DNA from: Methanobacteriota archaeon | GTDB lineage: Archaea > Halobacteriota > Methanomicrobia > Methanomicrobiales > Methanomicrobiaceae | Assembly (NCBI GenBank): GCA_016841665.1 | Contig: JAENYT010000002.1 | Span: forward strand, 124,001 to 188,000 | Length of the DNA stretch: 64,000 bases | Direction: 5' to 3' | Shown: in pieces, positions 34,320 to 42,554 of the stretch | Layout of the letters: every line of letters begins with the position of its first letter | Numbering within the stretch: the stretch's first letter is position 1 | Made by a program: the position numbers and the translations under genes | The notes under the pieces: model-generated | Told to the model about the DNA's origin: nothing | What the model saw: the letters and a program-made list of their open reading frames with translations, nothing else | Database searches by the model: none

Positions 34320-34399
34320 TTAACAAAGTTTAGTTAATTATTTTGATTTGTAAACTTCAAATATAAACACTTAATTTGCGCGACTTTGAATGCTGGATT
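34320..34399 (+). promoter_or_regulatory. Promoter of modA-1 with direct TTAGTTAA repeats
   Basis: An 80-bp AT-rich gap. TTAGTTAA occurs twice (ttagttaacaaagtttagttaatta). A TATA-like aaatataaac at about 34360-34369 precedes the ATG at 34400 by about 30 bp, which fits a leaderless or very short-leader mRNA. Confidence 0.45.
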
Positions 34400-35248
34400 A
34401 TGAAGAGGTTACTTTCCATTGTCTTCATCGGATTGATGGTGTGTACGGCGCTCTTTGCCTGCGGATGCACCGAATCGCAACCGTCCGCCCCCGCCACCCC
34501 GGTGGGAACACAGACGCCCTCCACAACCGCGACACCGGTCGCAGACACCGGCGAATCCCTCCTGGTATACTGCGGTGCGGGACTGCGGGAGCCCATGGAC
34601 GAGATCGCTGAAGTATTCAGGGCGCAGGAGGGGATCACCATTGAGTATACCTATGGCGGTTCCGCCCAGCTCCTGAGCCAGATCGAGCTCTACCAGAACG
34701 GTGATGCCTACATGCCCGGGGCGAAATCGTACATCGATTCGGCCATCGAGAAGGGCTTCGTGGACAAGACCGAGAAGGTGGTCTACCACGTGCTGACTAT
34801 GGTGGTGCCCAAGGGCAACCCGGCTAATATCCAGACGGTAAAAGATCTCGCCAAATCCGGTGTCCGCGTGGCTATCGGTGAGCCCAGCGGCCCTGCCGTC
34901 GGCCAGGCGGCTAAAAAGATGCTTGAGCAGGATGGCCTGTGGGAGGCGGTCGATGCGAACTGTGTGGTGAAGTCGGGAACGGTCAACGAGCTTTTAGTCT
35001 ACATCTCCATGAACCAGGCGGATGCCGCCATTATCTGGGAGGATCTCTACAACGAGGAGAGCATGGAACTGGTCGACATCCCCATGGAAGAGGGCTTTGT
35101 CAAAGTCATCCCCATCGGGACGCTCACCTTCTCCGAGAACCCTGAAAATGCCGAGAAATTCATGCATTTCGTGGCTTCGGATGAAGGAAAGGCGATCTTC
35201 GAGAAGCACGGCTTCACCACCTACCCTGATGACGTGTACGGCATGTAA
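34400..35248 (+). CDS. modA: Molybdate-binding lipoprotein, ModA type (copy 1)
   Basis: 282 residues from ATG 34400 (MKRLLSIVFIGLMVCTALFACGC, lipobox FACGC). The track start at 34376 precedes the TATA-to-start spacing, so the later Met is preferred. After a Thr/Pro linker the domain shows LLVYCGAGLREPMDEIAEVF, IEYTYGGSAQLLSQIE, ADAAIIWEDL and FTTYPDDVYGM. YCGAG and GGSAQL are the usual oxyanion-binding loops of the ModA fold. It is close in sequence to the next gene, so the pair arose by duplication. Confidence 0.87.
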   Translation: MKRLLSIVFIGLMVCTALFACGCTESQPSAPATPVGTQTPSTTATPVADTGESLLVYCGAGLREPMDEIAEVFRAQEGITIEYTYGGSAQLLSQIELYQNGDAYMPGAKSYIDSAIEKGFVDKTEKVVYHVLTMVVPKGNPANIQTVKDLAKSGVRVAIGEPSGPAVGQAAKKMLEQDGLWEAVDANCVVKSGTVNELLVYISMNQADAAIIWEDLYNEESMELVDIPMEEGFVKVIPIGTLTFSENPENAEKFMHFVASDEGKAIFEKHGFTTYPDDVYGM

Positions 35249-35386
35249 GAGGCCGGTGCATTCCATTTTTTCCATTTTCTGTGTCGAATTGCCCCTTCTG
35301 GACGCGCTGTAAATGTAATCTGATTAACATTATACTCATATCGCAGAATAAGATAAACACTGTTAATTATTATCGAATATCAAGGT
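35249..35386 (+). promoter_or_regulatory. Promoter region of modA-2
   Basis: 138 bp without a gene. AT-rich elements gattaacattatactcatat and cactgttaattattatcg resemble the promoter of modA-1 in GTTAA/TTAAC content, so the two ModA copies may be controlled separately but by related signals. Confidence 0.4.
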
Positions 35387-36220
35387 ATGGTGATGAAACG
35401 TACATTCATTGGCATTTTTACTATCCTTGTTCTCTGCGCTGCATTTTTTGCGGTCGGATGCACCACCGCCCAGAACAGCGTAGGAACCGCGAACGCGGCC
35501 GGGCAGACCGCAGAAGAAGCCCATTCGATCATGATCTATTGCGGTGCCGGAATGCGCGAACCCATGGAGGATATTGCAACGCTCTACGAGGAGCGGTACG
35601 GTGTCCGGGTGAACTACAACTTCGCCGGGTCGGCCAACCTGCTCTCCCAGATGGAGCTGACCGGCATGGGTGATGTCTATATGCCCGGTGCCACCTACTA
35701 CTTCGATGCGGCGCGCGAGAAGGGCTTTGTGAGCGAGGAACGTCTTGTTGCCTACCACGTACCCCTCATCGCCGTGCCGAAGGGCAATCCTGCGGGTATC
35801 ACCTGCCTTGCCGATCTGACCAACCCCGGCGTTGAGGTCGAACTCGGCGACCCGGATGCCTGCGCCATCGGGAAGCTCTCGAACTCGCTGCTGGAGAAGA
35901 ACGGTATCAAGGAAGAGGTGTTTGCGAATGTGCAGTCCCGCAGTGCCACGGTAAACGAACTTCTCGTGCACGTGTCCATGGGGGTCGCCGATGCTGCCAT
36001 CATCTGGGAGGACCTTTTCGAGGACGAGAAGATGGACGCCATCGCCATTCCAAAGGAGCAGAACATCGTCAAGGTTGTCCCCATCGGCGTGCTCACCTTT
36101 TCTGAGCACCCCGAAGACGCCCTTCATTTCGTCGAACTCGTGACTTCCGAGGAGGGCAAGGCAGTCTTCGAGCAGCACGGGTTTACCACCTATCCAAACG
36201 AGTACTACGAAACTACCTGA
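35387..36220 (+). CDS. modA: Molybdate-binding lipoprotein, ModA type (copy 2)
   Basis: 277 residues (ATG 35393, MKRTFIGIF, is an equally good start). Lipobox FAVGC. The binding domain parallels copy 1: IMIYCGAGMREPMEDIATLY, VNYNFAGSANLLSQME, GDVYMPGATYYFDAA, ADAAIIWEDLFEDEK and FTTYPNEYYETT. Loop differences (AGSANLL against GGSAQLL) could alter affinity or ligand. It is followed by trmO-like and modB/modC, so it is probably the direct partner of that permease. Confidence 0.87.
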   Translation: MVMKRTFIGIFTILVLCAAFFAVGCTTAQNSVGTANAAGQTAEEAHSIMIYCGAGMREPMEDIATLYEERYGVRVNYNFAGSANLLSQMELTGMGDVYMPGATYYFDAAREKGFVSEERLVAYHVPLIAVPKGNPAGITCLADLTNPGVEVELGDPDACAIGKLSNSLLEKNGIKEEVFANVQSRSATVNELLVHVSMGVADAAIIWEDLFEDEKMDAIAIPKEQNIVKVVPIGVLTFSEHPEDALHFVELVTSEEGKAVFEQHGFTTYPNEYYETT

Positions 36221-36292
36221 ACAGGGAACCCCGGAGCGCATATCATGAACGAATACACTAAAGGAATTTCGCCTGAAGGAGGCTCGGAAATT

Positions 36293-36790
36293 ATGTACCG
36301 CCCCATCGGGGTGATACACTCCGAGTATACCGAACAAGAGGAGACACCCATTCAGGGGATCTTCAACCCCTCCATGGGCGAAATCGAGGTATTTCCCGAG
36401 TTCGCGGCAGGCCTCGCCGATATCGAGTCGTTCTCGCACCTCTACCTTTTGTACTACTTCCACCGGGCGACCAGTGCGAAGCTCACCCAGAAGCCGTTCC
36501 TCGATGGGGAGAAGGAGCGGGGCATCTTTGCCATTCGCCACTTCAACCGTCCCAACCCGATCGGGCTTTCCATCGTGGAGCTGGTGGAGGTGAGGGGTAA
36601 CATCCTGGTTATCCGTGGCGTCGATATCCTCGACGGCACCCCGCTGCTGGACATCAAGCCCTACGTGCGCCAGTTCGATCACCGCGACGAGGTGAAGAGC
36701 GGCTGGGTGGATAACCAGCATACCGACGACATCGCCGTATGGAATGCCTCACCGCGGGGCCTGCGGGACCGGGGGAGGACAAACCTGTGA
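36293..36790 (+). CDS. TrmO-like (TsaA/UPF0066) S-adenosylmethionine-dependent methyltransferase
   Basis: 165 residues from ATG 36293, preceded by a strong Shine-Dalgarno (gaaggaggc, 10 nt upstream); ATG 36245 is the alternative. The single-sheet barrel family motifs are present: YRPIGVIHSEYTEQEETPIQG, IESFSHLYLLYYFHRA, GIFAIRHFNRPNPIGLSIVEL and LLDIKPYV. Bacterial TrmO methylates t6A37 in tRNA-Thr. It lies between modA-2 and modB and its TGA overlaps the modB GTG, so it belongs to the molybdate operon. Either a passenger or a Mo/W-linked SAM enzyme. Confidence 0.83.
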   Translation: MYRPIGVIHSEYTEQEETPIQGIFNPSMGEIEVFPEFAAGLADIESFSHLYLLYYFHRATSAKLTQKPFLDGEKERGIFAIRHFNRPNPIGLSIVELVEVRGNILVIRGVDILDGTPLLDIKPYVRQFDHRDEVKSGWVDNQHTDDIAVWNASPRGLRDRGRTNL

Positions 36791-37581
36791 ATGTTTTCCG
36801 GCATCCCCCCCTGAAAGTGGGGACCATCGCCGCAGGCATGATCCTCAGCGCATTTATTCTGGTGCTGCTCTTTCTCATCGTGAGCCACCCCTCGCCGGAA
36901 AATCTTATCTCGTCCATGTTTTCACCGGAGATCCGGTTTGCCATCTACCTGAGCCTGCTCACCTCGGTGGTGTCGACCGCGCTGTGCATCATCATCGCCG
37001 TCCCGGCCGCCTATGGTCTCGCGCGCTATGATTTTCTTGGGAAAAGCATTGTCAATACCACGCTCGACATGCCCCTCGCCCTGCCGCCCCTTGTTGCGGG
37101 TGTAGGGCTGTTGCTCTTCTTCGGAACAAGCCCGTTTGGAAAGGCGCTTGCAGAGGCGGGTCTGGTGTTCGTCTTCACCCCGCTGGGCATCATCATCGCT
37201 CAGTTCTTCGTGAACATGCCGTTCATGATCCGCATTATGCGCTCGACCTTCGAGAGCATCAGCCCTCGCTACGAGTATGTGGCAAAGACGCTGGGGTGCA
37301 CGGATACCCAGGCTGTGTGGCGGGTCACGCTCCCCATGGCGGCGAGCGGATTTTTCGCGGGAGCGGTGATCACGTGGGCGAAGGGGATTGGCGAGTTCGG
37401 TGCCGCCCTGCTCCTTGCCGGTGCGACGCGCATGGTGACGGAGACCCTGCCCATCTCGCTCTTCCTGAACATGTCCTGCGGCAAGCTGAACCTGGCGATC
37501 TCCGCAGCCACCATCCTGATCGCCATCTCCATCATTTCCCTGTACGTGTTCGAACGCTACGGGGGGAGTGCCCGCTTCTAG
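36787..37581 (+). CDS. modB: Molybdate ABC transporter permease ModB
   Basis: 264 residues from GTG 36787 (VNVFRHPPLKVG), overlapping the upstream stop as GTGA. Six helices. The coupling loop is AKTLGCTDTQAVWRVTLPMA, followed by AVITWAKGIGEFGAALLLAGATRM. The family covers molybdate, tungstate and sulfate permeases; the context of ModA and ModC supports molybdate/tungstate. Twelve bp separate it from modC. Confidence 0.9.
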   Translation: MNVFRHPPLKVGTIAAGMILSAFILVLLFLIVSHPSPENLISSMFSPEIRFAIYLSLLTSVVSTALCIIIAVPAAYGLARYDFLGKSIVNTTLDMPLALPPLVAGVGLLLFFGTSPFGKALAEAGLVFVFTPLGIIIAQFFVNMPFMIRIMRSTFESISPRYEYVAKTLGCTDTQAVWRVTLPMAASGFFAGAVITWAKGIGEFGAALLLAGATRMVTETLPISLFLNMSCGKLNLAISAATILIAISIISLYVFERYGGSARF

Positions 37582-37593
37582 GAGGCCCCGTTT

Positions 37594-38640
37594 ATGCTGC
37601 ATATTGAACACGTATCCAAGGACATGGGAGAGTTTACGCTCAAGGACATCTCTTTGGAAGTGCCGCAGGGTGAGTATGTGGTCATTATCGGTCCCACCGG
37701 AGCGGGCAAGACCATCCTCCTGGAAACCGTGGCCGGCATCTATCAGCCTGAAAGCGGCAGGGTATGTCTCAGGGGGCGGGATATCACCCACGAAGAGCCA
37801 AGGAACCGCAACATCTGCATGGTGTACCAGGACTACATGCTCTTTCCCCATCTCTCCGTACACGACAACATTTCGTTCGGGCTCCGGAACCGGAAGTTGG
37901 AAAAACCAGAGATTGAACGGCGGGTCGAGGAGAGCGCAGCACTTCTCGGGATATCTCATCTCCTCCACCGCTGCCCCGATACCCTCTCCGGCGGGGAGCA
38001 GCAGCGCGCCGCCATTGCCCGTGCCATCGTCATGGAACCCTCGGTGCTCCTGCTCGACGAACCGCTCAGCGCACTCGACGGTCGGACCCGCGAAGCCCTC
38101 AGGAAAGAACTGCAACGCCTGCATGACGCGATGGATATCACCGTGCTCCACATCACGCATAATTTTGAGGAGGTCTTCTCGCTTGCAGACCGTGTGGCGG
38201 TCATGAACCATGGAGAGATCGTCCAGGTGGGTGCGCCGGACGAGGTGTTTCGAAAACCGAACTGCGAATTCATTGCCGATTTCGTGGGAGTGGAAAACCT
38301 CTTCAAAGGGATGTGCAGACTGGACAACGGCAATGCCGTCATCGAAACCGAAGCCCTTTGTCTTGTCTCGACAACCTGTTCCAGGGACGGAGAGGTGTTT
38401 GTCTCCATTCGGCCGGAGGATATCATGGTCTCGAGAGCAAAGCCGGAAATCAGTGCGCAGAATGTATTTTCAGGGAAGGTCACAGAGAGTGTTGATGCAG
38501 GGATGGTGATGCGGGTGGTGGTCGATGCGGGTCTTCCCTTCGTGGTCACTCTCACCCGTCAGGCGTATCAAGATCTGGACATAAAGGAGGGAGATCCCGT
38601 CTATATCCTCTTCAAAGCAGCATCAGTGCATGTATTCTAA
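37594..38640 (+). CDS. modC: Molybdate ABC transporter ATPase ModC with TOBE domain
   Basis: 348 residues. Walker A GPTGAGKTILLET, Q-loop VYQDYMLFPHL, signature LSGGEQQRAAIARAI, Walker B VLLLDEPLSALDG, switch histidine ITHNFEEV. The C-terminal TOBE-type region (VFVSIRPEDIMVSR, NVFSGKVTESV, LFKAASVHVF) should bind oxyanion and inhibit the complex. End of the modA2-trmO-modB-modC set. Confidence 0.92.
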   Translation: MLHIEHVSKDMGEFTLKDISLEVPQGEYVVIIGPTGAGKTILLETVAGIYQPESGRVCLRGRDITHEEPRNRNICMVYQDYMLFPHLSVHDNISFGLRNRKLEKPEIERRVEESAALLGISHLLHRCPDTLSGGEQQRAAIARAIVMEPSVLLLDEPLSALDGRTREALRKELQRLHDAMDITVLHITHNFEEVFSLADRVAVMNHGEIVQVGAPDEVFRKPNCEFIADFVGVENLFKGMCRLDNGNAVIETEALCLVSTTCSRDGEVFVSIRPEDIMVSRAKPEISAQNVFSGKVTESVDAGMVMRVVVDAGLPFVVTLTRQAYQDLDIKEGDPVYILFKAASVHVF

Positions 38641-38685
38641 GCGAAGAACAATGAACAGTTCATCAAAAAGTGCGAGGGCTGCTCG

Positions 38686-39795
38686 ATGACAGGAATCCCT
38701 GCACTGCGCCTGCACCCCGAGGAGATCGCAGGCTCAGTGGGTAATTTTGGGACCGTACTGCCCATCGTCTTTGGCGTGGCTGCCGTATCTGACATCAACC
38801 TCGGCACCGTCCTCCTCTTCTTTGCCCTGTGGTACGCGGTGATCGGGATCGTCTACGGCATCCCTGTTCCCGTGGAGCCCCTGAAGGTGGTGGGTGCAGT
38901 GGTTATCGCCGAAGGCCTCTCTTCGGGCGATATCATGGCGGCGGGGATGCTCACCGGCCTGATATTCCTGTTTCTCGGGCTCATCAAAGGGATGCGCTAT
39001 ATCAGGGAAAAGATCCCCATAAGCGTGATCCGGGGGATCCAGCTGGGGCTCGCATTGGTACTGTTGAACACCTCTCTCCGGTTCATCAGCCAGGATCCCG
39101 CCTTTGCGCTGGGGGCGATAGGGCTTATCGTCCTCTTTTTTATCGCCAGCACCCGGTGGACCGTTCCGGACGTATCGGCGCTGATGGTCATCATCGCAGG
39201 GATTGCAGTCGGCGTAGCAGCCTACGGGATACCTCCGCTGCAATTGCCCCCGGTTCCCGGCATCATCATACCCGATATGCAGAACATCATCACGGCGCTG
39301 GTGCGGCTCGTGCCGCCGCAGTTTCCCCTGACCCTCACCAACGCCATCCTCGCCACCTCAGTGCTCGCCCACGATCTCTACAAACGCGATATTGAGCCCG
39401 ATCGGCTTTCCATCACCATCGGGCTCATGAATATCCTTTCTGTGCCCTTCGGCGCGTTTCCCATGTGCCATGGAGCGGGTGGGCTCGCTGCGCATTACCG
39501 CTTCGGGGGAAGAACAGCCCTCTCCAATATCATCGGCGGCATGATCCTGCTCGGGTTTGCGCTCTTCTTTGCAGATCCCGATACGCTCAGCATTCTCCCT
39601 GCGGGAATGTTCGGCGCCCTGCTGGTTTTCGTGGGAATCGAGCTGGCAAAACACGGCATTAAAACCGATGATCGCCTCATTTCTGGAATTATGGCCTTTG
39701 TGGCGCTTATCGGCGGGATGACCCTGGCATTCGTAGTAGGCCTTATCCTTGCGGAAATACGCCGTCGTATGCATGTCCGGTCGGATTCGGGCTAA
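38686..39795 (+). CDS. MOT1-like molybdate/sulfate permease
   Basis: 369 residues with about ten to twelve membrane segments. It resembles the MOT1/SulP-like molybdate transporter family: EIAGSVGNFGTVLPIVFG near the N-terminus, VPVEPLKVVGAVVIAEG, and FPMCHGAGGLAAHYRFGGRT in the second half, which are the paired family motifs. Unlike the neighbouring systems it is a secondary carrier. It begins 45 bp after modC on the same strand and is probably co-regulated. Substrate is inferred from family and place. Confidence 0.85.
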   Translation: MTGIPALRLHPEEIAGSVGNFGTVLPIVFGVAAVSDINLGTVLLFFALWYAVIGIVYGIPVPVEPLKVVGAVVIAEGLSSGDIMAAGMLTGLIFLFLGLIKGMRYIREKIPISVIRGIQLGLALVLLNTSLRFISQDPAFALGAIGLIVLFFIASTRWTVPDVSALMVIIAGIAVGVAAYGIPPLQLPPVPGIIIPDMQNIITALVRLVPPQFPLTLTNAILATSVLAHDLYKRDIEPDRLSITIGLMNILSVPFGAFPMCHGAGGLAAHYRFGGRTALSNIIGGMILLGFALFFADPDTLSILPAGMFGALLVFVGIELAKHGIKTDDRLISGIMAFVALIGGMTLAFVVGLILAEIRRRMHVRSDSG

Positions 39796-40177
39796 AAAAA
39801 TGGTGGTGCCAAAAATTGCCGGTGATCCCAAAGGTTCCCGCCATTGCTGCCGCAATCGCGGATGCGTGGTAGTTCGATGTGAGTGACAGGTCAGCAACGT
39901 TCCTTAAGTCTCGTTTCAACCCCGCACTACGGTGAATCTGGCATATTGTGTGTGGTTCTGGCATTATGCGGCAATCAGGACGAAGGCCCTTCCGTGCATA
40001 GGCGCCATGATCCACCTTTGTGCGGTCGACCGGATCACCAGGTACTAGTTAACGATACACCATTATTAAGTTTCTTAAGTTAAGTCGAATGGGTTGATAA
40101 ATCGTATCCCGGGGATTTGCTCCCCGGGGTATGCTGAAATGGGAAATAGGAAAAAGATGAGATATTGTGGTGATCCT
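39796..40177. other. Intergenic region with a GC-rich hairpin
   Basis: 382 bp without a convincing gene; the two overlapping ORFs in the track look like chance frames. It contains CCCGGGGA-TTTGC-TCCCCGGG at 40108-40128 (8-bp perfect stem, 5-nt loop), preceded by AT-rich promoter-like sequence (cattattaagtttcttaagttaag, about 40062-40085). This arrangement could belong to a short RNA or a 3' end of the Mo/W island. Confidence 0.4.
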
Positions 40178-40438
40178 TCAAATAACCCCGGAAGTTCTCA
40201 ATTCTGTGGAAATCATCTCTCGAAGAAGCGGATGGAGGTTCGAGGTGCGTGAGAGGTAATGGAGCGCCTCCATGGCTTCAAAATTTCTATTTCGGGTCAA
40301 CGTGCCGAGATGAAGAACAGCTTCCCTCTGGATATCATTTATCATGGGTTCCATTTCAGTGCGTACAGACAGATATAAGGCAAAGATGTTCTGATCACTG
40401 AATTCCATACAGGGATCACCACAGGCTATGTTAACCAT
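40178..40438 (-). CDS. Small helical hypothetical protein
   Basis: 86 residues (MVNIACGDPCMEFSDQNIFALYL). The sequence after residue 30 looks like two or three amphipathic helices (PMINDIQREAVLHLGTLTRNRNFEAMEALHYLSRTSNLHPLLREMI), a HEAT-like pattern. The ATG sits inside an inverted repeat GTTAA-N13-TTAAC (40430-40452) that could be an operator. No recognised family. Confidence 0.5.
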   Translation of the reverse strand: MVNIACGDPCMEFSDQNIFALYLSVRTEMEPMINDIQREAVLHLGTLTRNRNFEAMEALHYLSRTSNLHPLLREMISTELRTSGVI

Positions 40439-40553
40439 AATTTGTTATTAACCTTACGAAATCAATGTAAAAAAGTTTACAAACACTCGCAGGAATTCCC
40501 GCAATGCCGTAGCTCCTTGATATGCCGCAGGAAAAATGGGAAAAATGAGAAAG

Positions 40554-40787
40554 TCAGGCTTGTGCTTCCATCATCGCGCCGCGTTCTTCTTCAGGCATTA
40601 CCTCGAGGTACACAACCTCGGCACCCAGGTCCTTTGCGATCTGTTCAAGTTCGGTTTTCCTGAAGTGCACGGCTTCAATCTTGGAGTGCGTCGTTCCCTC
40701 CCCTACCACAGCAACAACCCGAAAGCGCGGCTGGTGCACACCGGTGCCGACTTTCTGCCGTTCTCGTACATAGATCTTCATGCTCAT
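40554..40787 (-). CDS. Conserved small protein, function unknown
   Basis: 77 residues from ATG 40787 (MSMKIYVRERQKVGTGVHQPRFRVVAVVGEG); ATG 40781 is possible. The ORF-track start at 40934 adds 49 residues across the AT-rich promoter and is unlikely. The pattern beta-rich N-terminus then RKTELEQIAKDLGAEVVYLEVM suggests a small alpha/beta fold. Sequence and codon use look conserved and coding, but I cannot name the family. Confidence 0.65.
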   Translation of the reverse strand: MSMKIYVRERQKVGTGVHQPRFRVVAVVGEGTTHSKIEAVHFRKTELEQIAKDLGAEVVYLEVMPEEERGAMMEAQA

Positions 40788-41061
40788 GGTTTTCACGTCC
40801 TCGGACCGTTCCCCTTGGAAGGTCGGTCTCTGAATCGATACCTGATGCTTTATATATAAAAAATAATCCCTCCTGAAGGTCGATTGCGGACTGGAGAGGG
40901 GATTGTTAATCACATGCCCTTTACTTTTTTCCATTGATGCCCTCTTTTTATACTTCCACGCCCAATAGAGTTATCTGGAATCAGGTGAAGCACCGGTGCT
41001 TTGCCCATTCTCAGTGTGTATCCAGTGTAACATGCCAAACCGAGATTCAGCGGGGACCATT

Positions 41062-41760
41062 ATGACGCTCTACCTTTCCATTGACGATACTGACGACCCG
41101 GTTTCCCCCGGAACAGGGAACCTGGCGAGGAGAATTGCAGATCACATTACGACCGACTACCGGGTGCTCGGCGTGACCCGGCACCAGCTCTTCACCCACC
41201 CGGATATCCCCATGACCTCACACAACAGCTGTGCAGTAATCCATATAGAAAACGGACGCTCCGGGGCTGCTCTCGACATTTACTCCCGTGCGCGGGAGAT
41301 GGTTCTTGAATCTTGCGCGCCCGGAAGCAACCCTGGTATCGCCCTCACTGTGGGTGACCGTATATCCCCGGAGATCACCGCCTTCGGGCTTGCGGCGAAG
41401 GACTCGATCCTCACCATCGCCGGAGCGCGGGCTCTTGCCGCCACTGCTGGGATTCTCGCAGAAGGGTTTGGCGATACGGGAGGCGGCATCATCGGATCGA
41501 TCGCCGGTATAGGGCTTGCAGGCCTGCAAAACGACGGGAGGTTTGTACAGAAAGGGGATCTGAGGAGTATGCGGGGGAGGCAGCCGGTTTCGACCCTGCT
41601 TCGCTCCGGGATCGACAGGGTTGTCACCCGTGATGGGATCCCTCTCACACAAGGACTGGTTGCCCTGCAGAAGTTTCCCCGCCCCGCGTGTGTCAACGGC
41701 GAGGCTGTGCTCTTTGTCGAGCAGTCAGGTGAGGAATTCATCGACCTCAAGCTCGGGTGA
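41062..41760 (+). CDS. TiaS-like protein (N-terminal IDDTD domain, short form)
   Basis: 232 residues from ATG 41062. The N-terminus LYLSIDDTDDPVSPGTGNLARRIAD carries the IDDTD motif of TiaS, which makes agmatidine at C34 of tRNA-Ile2 in archaea. The FLD-like region with GGGIIGSIAGIGLAGLQNDGRF follows. It stops before the OB and zinc-ribbon domains of full TiaS (usually over 400 residues), so it is a short paralogue found in methanogens and not the complete enzyme. It probably binds nucleotide or RNA. No operon partner. Confidence 0.7.
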   Translation: MTLYLSIDDTDDPVSPGTGNLARRIADHITTDYRVLGVTRHQLFTHPDIPMTSHNSCAVIHIENGRSGAALDIYSRAREMVLESCAPGSNPGIALTVGDRISPEITAFGLAAKDSILTIAGARALAATAGILAEGFGDTGGGIIGSIAGIGLAGLQNDGRFVQKGDLRSMRGRQPVSTLLRSGIDRVVTRDGIPLTQGLVALQKFPRPACVNGEAVLFVEQSGEEFIDLKLG

Positions 41761-42111
41761 ATATGTTCCTGAGCACTCCGCCTGCCGCCCTGTACATCCC
41801 GTGCATATCTCCGGCCCCTTGAAGCGGGTGTATCCCTGTGCAGGTGGCGGAAATCCCATCTCTCTTTTCTATCCACGACGATACGCGGTGCGGGGTTCAT
41901 TCCCTCCGATTATGAGACCCGGATGAATACGCCCGGTTGCTCGTTGCCGGAGCTGTTGATTGTGAATTGACCGCATTCTGCCACCAATTGTTCAGCCTGA
42001 GGTGTGTTTCGTCCAGCTGTCCGCTCTTCACCGGAGCGATGGGGGATTCTCTCCTCGCATGCGTTTCAATATCTATATGGCATGGCGGCCCAAATGTCCA
42101 TATATCGCCTA
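41761..42111. other. Intergenic region, no gene seen
   Basis: About 350 bp. The overlapping ORFs in the track have no protein-like features. A TATA-like tatctatatgg at about 42069-42079 probably serves the small membrane-protein gene at 42112. Confidence 0.4.
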
Positions 42112-42291
42112 ATGATGTACGATCTTCTCATATACGGGGTAATAGGCGTTCTGACCTTTGCAATCGGCCTGCTCGCCGGCTACGTCGGTACATCCGAATA
42201 TTATCGGCGACGTTTTTTCATGGTTGCAGAGGGGTGCAGGGATGCCGATTCCATCGAGCCGCTTATCGATGAACTTGAGAGGGAGTCGTGA
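42112..42291 (+). CDS. Small single-pass membrane protein (family member 1)
   Basis: 59 residues: MMYDLLIYGVIGVLTFAIGLLAGYVGTSEYYRRRFFMVAEGCRDADSIEPLIDELERES. One transmembrane helix is followed by a basic stretch, a cysteine, and an acidic end. The next gene encodes a protein of the same size and layout (RCVNTGTIAPVLVELEE), and a third relative occurs at 48.8 kb. The start fits TATA spacing; longer starts exist upstream. Function unknown. Confidence 0.6.
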   Translation: MMYDLLIYGVIGVLTFAIGLLAGYVGTSEYYRRRFFMVAEGCRDADSIEPLIDELERES

Positions 42292-42310
42292 AACCTATGG
42301 AGGGGACCAG

Positions 42311-42493
42311 ATGATGATCGATCCGCTGAACTACCTGCTCATCAGCATCACCACGTTCTGCTTCGGCCTTCTGGTGAGTTTTCAGATATCCCATATCTTC
42401 TACTGCAGGAAACTCACCAAACTCGCCAAGCGTTGCGTCAATACCGGGACAATCGCCCCGGTTCTGGTGGAGCTGGAAGAGACAGGGAAGTAA
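42311..42493 (+). CDS. Small single-pass membrane protein (family member 2)
   Basis: 60 residues. ATG 42311 has a strong Shine-Dalgarno (ggagggg) 5-6 nt upstream. Layout: short polar N-terminus, one TM helix (YLLISITTFCFGLLVSFQIS), basic segment CRKLTKLAKRC, and SIEPLIDELE-like end TIAPVLVELEETGK. It is a tandem duplicate of the preceding gene (19-bp gap). The conserved Cys next to the basic segment faces the cytoplasm if the positive-inside rule holds. Confidence 0.7.
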   Translation: MMIDPLNYLLISITTFCFGLLVSFQISHIFYCRKLTKLAKRCVNTGTIAPVLVELEETGK

Positions 42494-42554
42494 TTGCCTT
42501 GTTCCTGGTTCATTCGGGTGCTGTTATATGGAGTGAGGAGGTACCAATAGGGGG

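Noticed and set aside
39743-40083. Small ORFs (90 and 66 residues) after the MOT1-like gene
   Set aside because: They lack protein-like composition, a Shine-Dalgarno or a TATA box, and overlap each other on opposite strands.
41937-42272. 111-residue ORF overlapping the small membrane-protein gene
   Set aside because: It is out of frame with the conserved TM protein, and its composition looks random.
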